The notes under the pieces: model-generated
Seen by the model: the letters and a program-made list of their open reading frames with translations, nothing else
What the model was told of the DNA's origin: nothing
Databases searched by the model: none
NCBI GenBank assembly: GCA_014843695.1
Contig: CM026386.1
Coordinates: forward strand, 83,000,129 to 83,064,128
Length of the DNA stretch: 64,000 nt
Source: Archivesica marissinica
Taxonomy: Eukaryota; Mollusca; Bivalvia; Venerida; Vesicomyidae
Direction of reading: 5' to 3'
Shown: positions 34,715 to 47,697 of the stretch, in pieces
How positions within the stretch are numbered: position 1 is the first letter of the stretch
Layout: every line of letters begins with the position of its first letter
Program-made: the position numbers and the translations under genes

Positions 34715-34888
34715 TCAACTGTCCTTGGCCACAAGTACACCTCCGGCCTTAGCAGTATCTTTATCTTGTTTTTCTACATCCTTATTTTCTTCTCCCTTGA
34801 TTTTGAGATTATGGATTTCTCTATATTGATTTATTTCTTGACCTTTCTGCTCCAGCTGCCGTGTCAATGTAGCCACAAGCTTTCCCAT
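34715..34888 (-). CDS. probable terminal exon of an unknown minus-strand gene
   Basis: Read on the minus strand, a good acceptor (attgtcctatttcag, AG ending at 34889) is followed by 57 codons and TGA (34717-34715). The peptide is hydrophilic, charged and coiled-coil-like: it starts MGKLVATLTRQLEQKGQEIN, continues with K/E/D-rich sequence and ends AGGVLVAKDS. Codon content and composition differ clearly from the surrounding AT-rich DNA. The first codon is ATG, but the acceptor in front of it argues for an internal Met in a longer protein. Upstream exons would lie at higher coordinates, possibly beyond the 24-bp array, and I could not find them. No family recognised. A single-exon 57-residue protein starting at that Met is the alternative. 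Confidence 0.45.
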   Translation of the reverse strand: MGKLVATLTRQLEQKGQEINQYREIHNLKIKGEENKDVEKQDKDTAKAGGVLVAKDS

Positions 34889-35141
34889 CTGAAATAGGAC
34901 AATATCCAATACCTTCACAAATCTTATTCCCTGCACAGTAATTAATATGGAATAAGCATTACATGCGGTTCTGTATATGAAGTGATTTATCGGAATCATC
35001 CATTATTTTACTTTCATGTTCTGTTGTATATAGTACTTATTCAAGTGATGTACTGAATTAGAGTGTATCGCCTATATGAATGTCATTAAGAATGCGTTTA
35101 GTAATGTTTTGAGATTCCGGTCAAATAAATTTATATACTAT

Positions 35142-35377
35142 TGTTAGTTTATACAAATTTATTTTAACTTGATTGCGAAACAAGTTCTTTCAACTTATAT
35201 TAATCACTCTCGAGACCTCATTCTGATGGAATCCATCGCCATGAAGGAGAGAGGAGGCAATGTGGAATTTAAATGCCTTGCCTAAGGGCACAATCATAAT
35301 GGCTCCAGCGGGGCTCGAACTCCAGACCTTTGGCACCTGAAGCGAACGCGCATCCACTACGCTATCACGACATCCAC
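35142..35377 (-). mobile_element. SINE-C, full length with 10-bp TSD
   Basis: Read on the minus strand: tRNA-like head (cgtgatagcgtagtggatgc; box B ggagttcgagccccgc), body with ttgtgcccttaggcaaggc, tail complementary to tttattttaacttgattgcg. Flanked by tatatactat at 35132-35141 and 35378-35387. Confidence 0.9.
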
Positions 35378-35663
35378 TATATACTATAATTCATCCCTAT
35401 ATTAATCAAGTAAATGTATACGGTATTCCAACAATTACCACCTATATGTCATATATTTATGCGTATGTTGTAGAATGTAATATTGCTATGTCACTAGAAA
35501 CTGCATAGTTTATGTGAATAAAATATGTTCGTGCCTAATTCATTTGTGATCTGCCTGTATGCTTAAAGACCAAAGGAATGTCGAAATGTTCTTTTTGACT
35601 AAGTGCTAGTTCACTGAAATAAAAAATAATTTCCAACTCATTTTATTTTGCTCTATACTGACA

Positions 35664-38600
35664 CAGAATCTACATACAATATATGCAAAGAATCTACATA
35701 CAATATATGCAAAGAATCTACATACAATATATGCAAAGAATCTACATACAATATATGCAAAGAATCTACATACAATATATGCAAAGAATCTACATACAAT
35801 ATATACAGAATCTACATACAATATATGCAAAGAATCTACATACAATATATACAAAGAATCTACATACAATATATGCAAAGAATCTACATACAATATATGC
35901 AGAATATACATACAATATATACAGAATATACATACAATATATGCAAAGAATCTACATACAATATATACAAAGAATCTACATACAATATATGCACAGAATC
36001 TACATACAATATATACAGAATCTACATACACTATATGCAAAGAATCTACATACAATATATACAAAGAATCTACATACAATATATGCAAAGAATCTACATA
36101 CAATATATGCAAAGAATCTACATACAATATATGCAAAGAATCTACATACAATATATACAGAATCTACATACACTATATGCAAAGAATCTACATACAATAT
36201 ATACAAAGAATCTACATACAATATATGCAAAGAATCTACATACAATATATGCAGAATATACATACAATATATACAGAATATACATACAATATATGCAAAG
36301 AATCTACATACAATATATACAAAGAATCTACATACAATATATGCACAGAATCTACATACAATATATACAGAATCTACATACACTATATGCAAAGAATCTA
36401 CATACAATATATACAAAGAATCTACATACAATATATGCAAAGAATCTACATACAATATATGCAAAGAATCTACATACAATATATGCAAAGAATCTACATA
36501 CAATATATACAAAGAATCTACATACAATATATGCAAAGAATCTACATACAATATATGCAAAGAATCTACATACAATATATACAAAGAATCTACATACAAT
36601 ATATGCAAAGAATCTACATACAATATATGCACAGAATCTACATACAATATATGCACAGAATCTACATACAATATATGCACAGAATCTACATACAATATAT
36701 GCACAGAATCTACATACAATATATACAGAATCTACATACAATATATGCACAGAATCTACATACAATATATGCAAAGAATCTACATACAATATATGCACAG
36801 AATCTACATACAATATATGCACAGAATCTACATACAATATATGCACAGAATCTACATACAATATATGCACAGAATCTACATACAATATATGCACAGAATC
36901 TACATACAATATATGCACAGAATCTACATACAATATATGCACAGAATCTACATACAATATATGCACAGAATCTACATACAATATATGCAAAGAATCTACA
37001 TACAATATATGCAGAATCTACATACAATATATGCACAGAATCTACATACAATATATGCACAGAATCTACATACAATATATGCACAGAATCTCATACAATA
37101 TATGCACAGAATCTACATACAATATATACAAAGAATCTACATACAATATATCACAGAATCTACATACAATATATGCACAGAATCTACATACAATATATGC
37201 ACAGAATCTACATACAATATATACAGAATCTACATACAATATATGCACAGAATCTACATACAATATATGCACAGAATCTACATACAATATATACAAAGAA
37301 TCTACATACAATATATACAAAGAATCTACATACAATATATGCAAAGAATCTACATACAATATATGCACAGAATCTACATACAATATATGCACAGAATCTA
37401 CATACAATATATACAAAGAATCTACATACAATATATACAAAGAATCTACATACAATATATACAGAATCTACATACAATATATGCACAGAATCTACATACA
37501 ATATATGCACATAATCTACATACAATATATGCACAGAATCTACATACAATATATCAAGAATCTACATACAATATATACAAAGAATCTACATACAATATAT
37601 ACAGAATCTACATACAATATATGCACAGAATCTACATACAATATATGCACAGAATCTACATACAATATATGCACAGAATCTACATACAATATATACAAAG
37701 AATCTACATACAATATAACAGAATCTACATACAATATACAGAATCTACATACAATATATGCACAGAATCTACATACAATATATGCACAGAATCTACATAC
37801 AATATATGCACAGAATCTACATACAATATATGCACAGAATCTACATACAATATATGCACAGAATCTACATACAAATATGCACAGAATCTCATACAATATA
37901 TGCACAGAATCTACATACAATATATGCACAGAATCTACATACAATATATGCACAGAATCTACATACAATATATGCACAGAATCTACATACAATATATGCA
38001 CAGAATCTACATACAATATATGCACAGAATCTACATACAATATATGCACAGAATCTACATACAATATATGCACAGAATCTACATACAATATATACAAAGA
38101 ATCTACATACAATATATACAAAGAATCTACATACAATATATGCACAGAATCTACATACAATATATGCACAGAATCTACATACAATATATGCACAGAATCT
38201 ACATACAATATATACAAAGAATCTACATACAATATATACAGAATCTACATACAATATATGCACAGAATCTACATACAATATATGACAGAACACAGAATCT
38301 ACATACAATATATACAAAGAATCTACATACAATATATGCAAAGAATCTACATACAATATATGCAAAGAATCTACATACAATATATGCACAGAATCTACAT
38401 ACAATATATACAAAGAATCTACATACAATATATACAAAGAATCTACATACAATATATACAGAATCTACATACAATATATGCACAGAATCTACATACAATA
38501 TATGCACAGAATCTACATACAATATATGCACAGAATCTACATACAATATATGCACAGAATCTACATACAATATATGCACAGAATCTACATACAATATATG

Positions 38601-40229
38601 CACAGAATCTACATACAATATATGCAAAGAATCTACATACAATATATGCACAGAATCTACATACAATATATGCAAAGAATCTACATACAATATATGCACA
38701 GAATCTACATACAATATATGCAAAGAATCTACATACAATATATGCAAAGAATCTACATACAATATATGCACAGAATCTACATACAATATATGCACAGAAT
38801 CTACATACAATATATGCAAAGAATCTACATACAATATATGCAAAGAATCTACATACAATATATGCAAAGAATCTACATACAATATATGCAAAGAATCTAC
38901 ATACAATATATGCAAAGAATCTACATACAATATATGCAAAGAATCTACATACAATATATGCAAAGAATCTACATACAATATATGCAAAGAATCTACATAC
39001 AATATATGCAAAGAATCTACATACAATATATGCACAGAATCTACATACAATATATGCAAAGAATCTACATACAATATATGCAAAGAATCTACATACAATA
39101 TATGCACAGAATCTACATACAATATATGCACAGAATCTACATACAATATATGCACAGAATCTACATACAATATATGCAAAGAATCTACATACAATATATG
39201 CAAAGAATCTACATACAATATATGCACAGAATCTACATACAATATATGCACAGAATCTACATACAATATATACAACAATATATACATATCAAGAATCTAC
39301 ATACAATATATGCACAGAATCTACATACAATATAGACAGAATCTACATACAATATATCAAAGAATCTACATACAATATATACAAATCTACATACAAATAT
39401 AAGAATTAATACAATATATGCACAGAATCTACATACAATATATCACAGAATCTACATACAATATATCACAGAATCTACATACAATATATCACAGAATCTA
39501 CATACAATATATGCACGAATCTACATACAATATATGCACAGAATCTACATACAATATATGCAAGAATCTACATACAATAACAACTACATACAAATATGCA
39601 CAGAATCTACATACAATATATGCACAGAATCTACATACAATATATGCACAGAATCTACATACAATATATGCACAGAATCTACATACAATATATGCAAAGA
39701 ATCTACATACAATATATGCAAAGAATCTACATACAATATATGCAAAGAATCTACATACAATATATGCAAAGAATCTACATACAATATATGCAAAGAATCT
39801 ACATACAATATATGCAAAGAATCTACATACAATATATGCAAAGAATCTACATACAATATATGCAAAGAATCTACATACAATATATGCAAAGAATCTACAT
39901 ACAATATATGCAAAGAATCTACATACAATATATGCAAAGAATCTACATACAATATATGCAAAGAATCTACATACAATATATGCAAAGAATCTACATACAA
40001 TATATGCAAAGAATCTACATACAATATATGCAAAGAATCTACATACAATATATGCAAAGAATCTACATACAATATATGCAAAGAATCTACATACAATATA
40101 TGCAAAGAATCTACATACAATATATGCAAAGAATCTACATACAATATATGCAAAGAATCTACATACAATAGATGCAAAGAATCTACATACAATATATGCA
40201 AAGAATCTACATACAATATATGCAAAGAA
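35664..40229. repeat. 24-bp minisatellite, about 190 copies
   Basis: Unit aatctacatacaatatatgc plus acag or aaag; 20-bp units (…tatacag) and tacaaag forms also occur. The left third holds longer repeating blocks: the rare cactatatgc variant appears at about 36030, 36172 and 36380 with the same neighbours. About 38820-39000 and 39690-40200 are homogeneous runs of the aaag form. The 8-codon period leaves frames of over 1200 codons open on the plus strand and several on the minus; these are not genes. Confidence 0.98.
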
Positions 40230-40248
40230 AGCAAACATGGGTCGAGCC

Positions 40249-41441
40249 ACGAGTTCTTACAACATTAGACTAAGAGGTGGGTGGCTCTTCCCAAAATTGC
40301 CAAATTTCAAGCTCAATAGTTACTAAGTATGTGTAGGGTGTGAACTTACTGTGGGTGTTGAGAATTAATCCTAGCAATACTGTCGACGTTTTTTGAGAAA
40401 GAATACTGTTTTTGGACGAATAAATAATTTCTGAAATCTGACAGTATATGATAACAACAATGTTAGTTACCAGTAATAAATAATTGATTCTCACATTAGT
40501 GGAATCACGAACATGTCATTAACTTCCATTAGAATTACTTTCATACCTTTCTGGCATGTTTTAGCCAAAAACTATGAATCATGTAGCAAAAAATCTATCT
40601 TATTCCATGCTGAATACAGTTTTTCTCGTTATTCCATAAATATATAAACAAACGCAGTTCGGGATATTGTTGATTATAATTTGAGAATCTATGATATTTT
40701 CCGAAAATAAAATCTATAAATGTAGCAGCACATGTTGTGGCAATTCTGTACAGCAGTTGGCCATAGTAATGCATGTACTAATAAATGCATGATATGTCAC
40801 TCTATGCCATATACTTATGCAAATGTATGGGCACTGAGAAGTTCATTCGGGCACGTAAATTGTTCAAGCCCACTTGTCCAAAGGGCAAATGTCTCAAGAT
40901 GTTTTTTGTGAAGACTGTTATTGGTGAAAATAACAAAAATATATACAATGTACATGATTATGTCGCTAAATTTAAGAGTTATAAATTGCTCATTTACCGT
41001 AGAAAGCTTTTTTGCTTTTATTTCCCTTAGTAATTAACTGTTTTTAATATAAAAAAATAGCGTTGTAGCATTTGAGAACACCTGTACCCTCCATGATTGT
41101 TGAGGTATCAGCCTAACTACCAATCTGTCAAACCAATTATTCTGCATAAAACATGTAGCTTGTTCGTTAATATTATCGCTTCCTTAAATTGTGTTCTTTA
41201 ATATACTTCTGCAAAATAGGGTTAAAATGCACAGTACAACCATTAAATACAACATTTCAATAGAAGGAGTGCTTTATAATGGGCCAGTGTATCTTACTAG
41301 ACAAAATTTGGTTTGAAAATCGTAAAAACAAAAACCAAAAATTTTAGGGAGAAGTGGACGAAGTCAGAGTCCAGAGGACGAAGTCAGGGTCCCTAGGGTG
41401 ACAATTTTGCCCTCTAGAATGATCCCTGTGGTAACTGAATG
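40249..41441. other. no gene recognised
   Basis: AT-rich. An 81-codon frame at 40785-41030 has no recognisable domain. A short imperfect repeat (ggacgaagtcag) lies near 41352-41396. Confidence 0.5.
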
Positions 41442-41627
41442 CGACTGTCTATGAATGTGACTGTCTTGTATAAAGATCACACAACAAGGGTATACATATC
41501 ATTTTTGTGCAAAACGCAGATATTTGATCATGTTCGACTGTCTATGAATGTGACTGTCTTGTATAAAGATCACACAACAAGGGTATACATATCATTTTTG
41601 TGCAAAACGCAGATATTTGATCATGTT
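41442..41627. repeat. 93-bp tandem duplication
   Basis: Two identical copies beginning cgactgtctatgaatgtgac and ending atatttgatcatgtt. Identity indicates a recent event. 93 nt is 31 codons, which explains the open frame across it. Confidence 0.96.
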
Positions 41628-42072
41628 CGCTGCTGCACCATTACACCGTATCATTCTTATGCAAACATAGAGGCCGTGTGTGGCAACACGCAAGAAAATA
41701 CAGAAATTAACATAGCCAGTAAGTAAAATTAAGCCTGCTGCAAGGACCGTTCGCATACTTTAATGGAATATATACTGTATAATTAGGCAATGTATATTGA
41801 GCCAAACTAGTGAACACAATTTGGCCACACTTCAAACAAAGTGACCATGTCATAATATGTGTTATTCTCATATAAACAGGAATATGTTGTCAATCTGGCT
41901 ATGCACGGAGTGCTATATACTTGTCCTTCATAGTTCATATATCGAGACAATGCGTCAAATATCCGTTATAACGATTAATCTGTTACACGTAAAGTGATGC
42001 AAGTACATTTGTACCATATCATGAGAATACCCAAGAAATGATGGCACCGTATAAGTCTATGCATAAAGAACT

Positions 42073-42200
42073 CAGGGCCCGCGCTGGCAATAGCCAGAGT
42101 AGCCATTGGCTAAAATATAGCAAAATTGGCTAATAAAAACTCAGTTTGGCTAAAATGATAAAAACGACAAAAATTTGTAAAATATTCGAAAATTGGAAAT
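42073..42200 (+). mobile_element. possible hAT-type transposon end
   Basis: Starts cagggcccgcgctggcaata and continues with repeated ttggctaaaa motifs, resembling CAGGG-type hAT termini. The opposite end is not seen and may be in the gap at 42460. Confidence 0.3.
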
Positions 42201-42459
42201 TGTGATCAAAGAAATAATAGATATTTACCATATGCCATGGCATTTATTATATTTAATATTCCAATTTTAAACCTGACAGCTAATCAGAGTAATCCTATCA
42301 AAACAGGATGTTTATTTGGCATAGAGCAATGGTATTGCCACATTCATTTGGCTTGTGTTAATTGATTTTGATTACAAGTCATTGTTGCCAACTCATCAAA
42401 GCTTTACCCTGTCAATCAAATAAATCTTGTTTACACCAATAACCCAAAAGATCAAGGCC

Positions 42460-43459
42460 NNNNNNNNNNNNNNNNNNNNNNNNNNNNNNNNNNNNNNNNN
42501 NNNNNNNNNNNNNNNNNNNNNNNNNNNNNNNNNNNNNNNNNNNNNNNNNNNNNNNNNNNNNNNNNNNNNNNNNNNNNNNNNNNNNNNNNNNNNNNNNNNN
42601 NNNNNNNNNNNNNNNNNNNNNNNNNNNNNNNNNNNNNNNNNNNNNNNNNNNNNNNNNNNNNNNNNNNNNNNNNNNNNNNNNNNNNNNNNNNNNNNNNNNN
42701 NNNNNNNNNNNNNNNNNNNNNNNNNNNNNNNNNNNNNNNNNNNNNNNNNNNNNNNNNNNNNNNNNNNNNNNNNNNNNNNNNNNNNNNNNNNNNNNNNNNN
42801 NNNNNNNNNNNNNNNNNNNNNNNNNNNNNNNNNNNNNNNNNNNNNNNNNNNNNNNNNNNNNNNNNNNNNNNNNNNNNNNNNNNNNNNNNNNNNNNNNNNN
42901 NNNNNNNNNNNNNNNNNNNNNNNNNNNNNNNNNNNNNNNNNNNNNNNNNNNNNNNNNNNNNNNNNNNNNNNNNNNNNNNNNNNNNNNNNNNNNNNNNNNN
43001 NNNNNNNNNNNNNNNNNNNNNNNNNNNNNNNNNNNNNNNNNNNNNNNNNNNNNNNNNNNNNNNNNNNNNNNNNNNNNNNNNNNNNNNNNNNNNNNNNNNN
43101 NNNNNNNNNNNNNNNNNNNNNNNNNNNNNNNNNNNNNNNNNNNNNNNNNNNNNNNNNNNNNNNNNNNNNNNNNNNNNNNNNNNNNNNNNNNNNNNNNNNN
43201 NNNNNNNNNNNNNNNNNNNNNNNNNNNNNNNNNNNNNNNNNNNNNNNNNNNNNNNNNNNNNNNNNNNNNNNNNNNNNNNNNNNNNNNNNNNNNNNNNNNN
43301 NNNNNNNNNNNNNNNNNNNNNNNNNNNNNNNNNNNNNNNNNNNNNNNNNNNNNNNNNNNNNNNNNNNNNNNNNNNNNNNNNNNNNNNNNNNNNNNNNNNN
43401 NNNNNNNNNNNNNNNNNNNNNNNNNNNNNNNNNNNNNNNNNNNNNNNNNNNNNNNNNNN
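42460..43459. other. assembly gap of exactly 1000 N
   Basis: Placeholder-sized gap. The right flank is a G-rich minisatellite, a likely cause of the break. Confidence 0.99.
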
Positions 43460-43530
43460 GGGGGAGGGGGTCAGTACATATATGAGGGGAGGGGGTCAGT
43501 ACATACATGAGGGGAGGGGGTCAGTACATA
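43460..43530. repeat. 25-bp G-rich minisatellite at the gap edge
   Basis: Three visible units of ggggagggggtcagtacata plus tatga or catga. It probably extends into the gap. Confidence 0.93.
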
Positions 43531-44598
43531 GTGTTTATGAGTGGGAGGGCGGGTTGTGTATCCAAATGGTACTTCTAACGGTTTTGTGTGTTCTGCAATA
43601 TGTTTAATACTTTTCAGTAACTTAAATGTTGTATATACTGTTGAATGTTATGTGTTGATAAGTGACTCCAAGGAACATTCACAATCGGAATATAATCCAT
43701 TATAAAGCTTTCATGTTTATAGACAAAATTATGAATTTTCTATGTTTTCCATTAAACAAAGATGCTCTTCACACTTTACTGCGTTACCTGGGCAACAAAA
43801 ATAGGCCCTTCTCACACTGACGTTACCATGGCAACAATATCTTGCCTGCACTGTCACCCATGTATCTGACATGCTTGTACTGTTCTATATTGGAGAATAT
43901 CGTGTGCAAATCATAAACTTTCACTTTGAAACAAAATTATTATGAGCAATTTGGAGATACTTTTTGCTTCACTATTGTGCATCTGTCTGTCTGTCTGTGC
44001 TGTTGATATATGTGTGATCCTGGCTTTAATGAGTACATGTTTTGTTGCATCCTCTGTATACTTTATGCTTTCTGTTTCTATAGGTTATCTACGCATAGTT
44101 TATTTAGGACATTTTGTACGGGTAATTCATTGGGACTGAACAGTTTTATAGACTTGCTCATTAAGGGTATGAAGAGTAACTGAAATTAATGCTTACATTT
44201 GTATATGGATATTTCATTGCCTTTTTTTTAGAAATCCGATAAAAGTGATAATTTTATAATATAATATATTCGTACCAATACTTGGAGATGAAATGGGTTT
44301 TAGAGTACAAAATTGTTTTAGCTGTTTGAATTGTTCTAATAAAGTTTGTTATCTCTATAGTGTGCGATCGACGACTAACTGATCATCGGCCTCCACAATG
44401 ATCAAATTTCTATTTTTTTCCCATCTTGATCAAAAATTCTGCACTCCTGTATTTAGTCAGATATTTATTTTGCTTCTCTGCACAGTTTATATACCTTCAA
44501 AACAATGCATTGCATGGTGTTTGTTGTTTTCATCCTCGGGAGTTAAGCTGAACGTGTTGTTCGCATGTTGTTGTTTTCTCATGCATTTGTAATGTAAG
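43531..44598. other. no gene recognised
   Basis: Contains a 65-codon hydrophobic plus-strand frame (43942-44139) with a Cys/Leu-rich helix and a 64-codon frame at 44398-44592. Both start with ATG, but neither shows a known domain, splice support or extended homology, so they are left as possible chance frames. Confidence 0.45.
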
Positions 44599-45338
44599 GT
44601 AGCCTGCCGTACAAGCACATCATTTGGTAGCCAATGTAGAGTAGCCTGCCGTACAAGCACATCATTTGGTAGCCAATGTAAAGTTGCCTGCTGTACAAGC
44701 ACATCATTTGGTAGCCAATGTAAAGTTGCCTGCTGTACAAGCACATCATTTGGTAGCCAATGTAAAGTTGCCTGCTGTACAAGCACATCATTTGGTAGCC
44801 AATGTAGAGTAGCCTGCCGTACAAGCACATCATTTGGTAGCCAATGTAAAGTTGCCTGCTGTACAAGCACATCATTTGGTAGCCAATGTAAAGTTGCCTG
44901 CTGTACAAGCACATCATTTGGTAGCCAATGTAAAGTTGCCTGCTGTACAAGCACATCATTTGGTAGCCAATGTAGAGTAGCCTGCCGTACAAGCACATCA
45001 TTTGGTAGCCAATGTAAAGTTGCCTGCTGTACAAGCACATCATTTGGTAGCCAATGTAAAGTTGCCTGCTGTACAAGCACATCATTTGGTAGCCAATGTA
45101 AAGTTGCCTGCTGTACAAGCACATCATTTGGTAGCCAATGTAGAGTAGCCTGCCGTACAAGCACATCATTTGGTAGCCAATGTAAAGTTGCCTGCTGTAC
45201 AAGCACATCATTTGGTAGCCAATGTAAAGTTGCCTGCTGTACAAGCACATCATTTGGTAGCCAATGTAAAGTTGCCTGCTGTACAAGCACATCATTTGGT
45301 AGCCAATGTAAAGCAAGCACATCATTTGGTAGCCAATG
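44599..45338. repeat. 42-bp minisatellite with a 168-bp higher-order unit
   Basis: Two unit types: A (gtagcctgccgtacaagcac…) and B (gttgcctgctgtacaagcac…), followed by atcatttggtagccaatgta. Order is A A BBB A BBB A BBB A BBB, then a truncated unit. A units recur exactly 168 bp apart at 44809, 44977 and 45145. The 14-codon period makes minus-strand frames of up to 277 codons. Confidence 0.98.
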
Positions 45339-45757
45339 GCAATGTCCGATACTCTACATGTGATTAACGTGTTGTTATGACATTTAGAGTAACAGAATCT
45401 ACGGTTTGTGCCCCGTGAAGATTTGTTTCATTATGTGTGACTTGTCGCTACGTACATGTGGCACACTTAATAAATAAGCTGCAATCCTTCTTTCCCTCGA
45501 GACTTCACTAATGGCCACTTGCACACTACTCTAAGGGACGATTACGTCGTTATGTTCCATATTCAAATAATCGCCACAAATGATGTGTAAGCTGCAGTAT
45601 TATGTCACATAGCTGGTCTTCTCGATGCGAGACATTGGTTACTTCCTGAATACTCTCTGCCAGTTCACCGATCATCTTTGTTTCTGCAGATTTTAGCATT
45701 GTTTCCTTTTCACGACATGTTATCAATTTTCATCGTTAAATTATTAAATCTTGACAG

Positions 45758-46682
45758 GTTGGCCAAGTGGTTTATGTCGTTTACTTCAAATCACTTGCCT
45801 CACCTGTTAGGTTAGAATTCCACTGGAGATGTCTCACCTGTTAGGTTAGAATTCCACTGGAGACGTCTTACCTGTTAGGTTAGAATTCCACTGGGGATGC
45901 CCCTCACCTGTTAGGTTAGAATTCCTCTGGGAATGTCTCACCTGTTAGGTTAGAATTCCACTGGGGATGTCTCACCTGTTAGGTTAGAATTCCACTGGAG
46001 ATGTCTCACCTGTTAGGTTAGAATTCCACTGGGAATGTCTCACCTGTTAGGTTAGAATTCCACTGGGGATGTCTCACCTGTTAGGTTAGAATTCCACTGC
46101 GGATGTCTCACCTGTTAGGTTAGAATTCCACTGGGGATGTCTCACCTGTTAGGTTAGAATTCCACTGGGGATGTCTCACCTGTTAGGTTAGAATTCCACT
46201 GCGGATGTCTCACCTGTTAGGTTAGAATTCCTCTGGGAATGTCTCACCTGTTAGGTTAGAATTCCACTGGGGATGTCTCACCTGTTAGGTTAGAATTCCA
46301 CTGCGGATGTCTCACCTGTTAGGTTAGAATTCCACTGGGGATGTCTCACCTGTTAGGTTAGAATTCCTCTGGGAATGTCTCACCTGTTAGGTTAGAATTC
46401 CACTGGGGATGTCTCACCTGTTAGGTTAGAATTCCACTGCGGATGTCTCACCTGTTAGGTTAGAATTCCACTGCGGATGTCTCACCTGTTAGGTTAGAAT
46501 TCCACTGGGGATGTCAAATTTAAGTGAGGAAGCTATCCAGCTGTTTTACCCATGGGCCCGCCTGTGCATGAAATACTGCTCGGAGAGGAACCCAGGTTCT
46601 TCCTCTACCAATAATACCTGGGAGAGTCGCCACATGACCTAAACTGTTGGTTCGAAGTTAAACTCCGTAAAACAAACAAACA
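45758..46682 (+). mobile_element. SINE-D, full length, 12-bp TSD, internal box-B amplification
   Basis: Begins gttggccaagtggtttatgt (box-A-like TGGCCAAGTGG), then the 34-bp array at 45796-46515. The body follows (gtgaggaagctatccagctg, taccaataatacctgggaga, gagtcgccacatgacctaaa) and an aaacaaacaaacaaa tail. The 12-mer aaatcttgacag flanks it at 45746-45757 and 46683-46694. Confidence 0.92.
45796..46515 (+). repeat. 34-bp array repeating the SINE box-B region, 21 copies
   Basis: Unit ctcacctgttaggttagaat followed by tccactgg-gatgt. Each unit contains ggttagaattcc at the place of tRNA box B (GGTTCGANTCC). Variants: cactgcgg, cctctggg, cactggag. Other SINE-D copies have this segment once. Confidence 0.93.
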
Positions 46683-46895
46683 AAATCTTGACAGATATCC
46701 TACAGTATATCCAATGGATACTTTACAGTAAACAATTATCAATTAATTAACATGATTTTGATAGAATCACATTTATCCTGCAGCAGAATCCAATTATGGA
46801 ACAACAGCAAAAAATGGATTTCAACTAAAAGGATCTATATACATTTCGTGACAAATCGGACTTGATCTGCCAAGGGAGGTAATAGATAAACCAAC

Positions 46896-47697
46896 GATGT
46901 TCATTGATGTACTTATGTGTATGGACATTAAGCTCCTGTCTAAATATGTAAATGCCACTTTATGATGTAATTGAGAAGACTAAACCAGTAATTGTATTTA
47001 AGGTTTGCTGTTGAAAGGATGTGCTTGTCTTCCATGCAATATAAAGTGGTATCGGTTTACATAGAGAATATGAAATTTGTGAACGTAAATTTCACTTCAT
47101 GGTTTAAGGGAGGTAAATCACTTCATGGTTCAAGGGAGGTATATATTGCTACACAATAAGTGAAGTTACGTGTACGAGTTCCGTATTCATTCAAGTTGGA
47201 AACACTATAAAGTGAGATTACATGTACGAATTCCGTATTCCATTTGATGTTGGAAATATCTACTATTTAGTCGAAATACAGATTTCATCCTTTTTAGTTA
47301 GAAAACTGAAATAGCAACAATACATATTTCATTTTGTTCTGCAGTACAGATGTTTAAAGTGAAGTTGTATTTTACAAATTGTAACAGTTATTAATACTAG
47401 TATTTATTATATTCGGTGTTTGCAGATTATGTATTCTACAGTAATTTACTTGTTTTTATCTGTAAACTTACTGGGTCATTTGTACAACAGTGTACTCTTC
47501 TTCACAATAGTTCATAATAAATTAAATAAAATGACAATGGAATTAACTGGTTGCTCTTTATTTGTATAGAAAATTGGTGGTTCTGTATGGAAGTCTGTAT
47601 CATAATCAATCTACATTTGATGTACCTGGCAGTTACAATATGACCGTGTCTGTTAGAAGTTATGAAGCAGCTCAGTTCCAATACAGTCAACAAAGTG
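46896..47697. other. no gene recognised
   Basis: AT-rich. Contains a small duplication of cttcatggtt-aagggaggta near 47093-47144 and another of acgtgtacga/attccgtattc near 47165-47240. Confidence 0.55.

Larger units (their letters stand above)
45625..46895 (+). repeat. dispersed repeat R1, copy 3, split by SINE-D
   Basis: R1 sequence at 45625-45757 and 46695-46895. Removing 45758-46694 (the SINE and one duplicate of aaatcttgacag) restores continuity with copies 1 and 2. Confidence 0.88.

Noticed and set aside
35648..39409. 1253-codon frame and several long frames on both strands
   Set aside because: The 24-bp period is 8 codons with no stop in several phases. Many overlapping frames are equally long, and units vary without codon constraint.
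42396..43508. 370- and 352-codon frames across N
   Set aside because: Gap sequence with a few codons at either end.
43942..44139. 65-codon hydrophobic frame as a small membrane protein
   Set aside because: Short, Cys/Leu-rich from a T-rich stretch with a (tctg)n run; no further support.
44487..45325. 277- and 248-codon repeat proteins
   Set aside because: Two minus-strand frames of the same 42-bp array are open together, which is expected for a period divisible by three.
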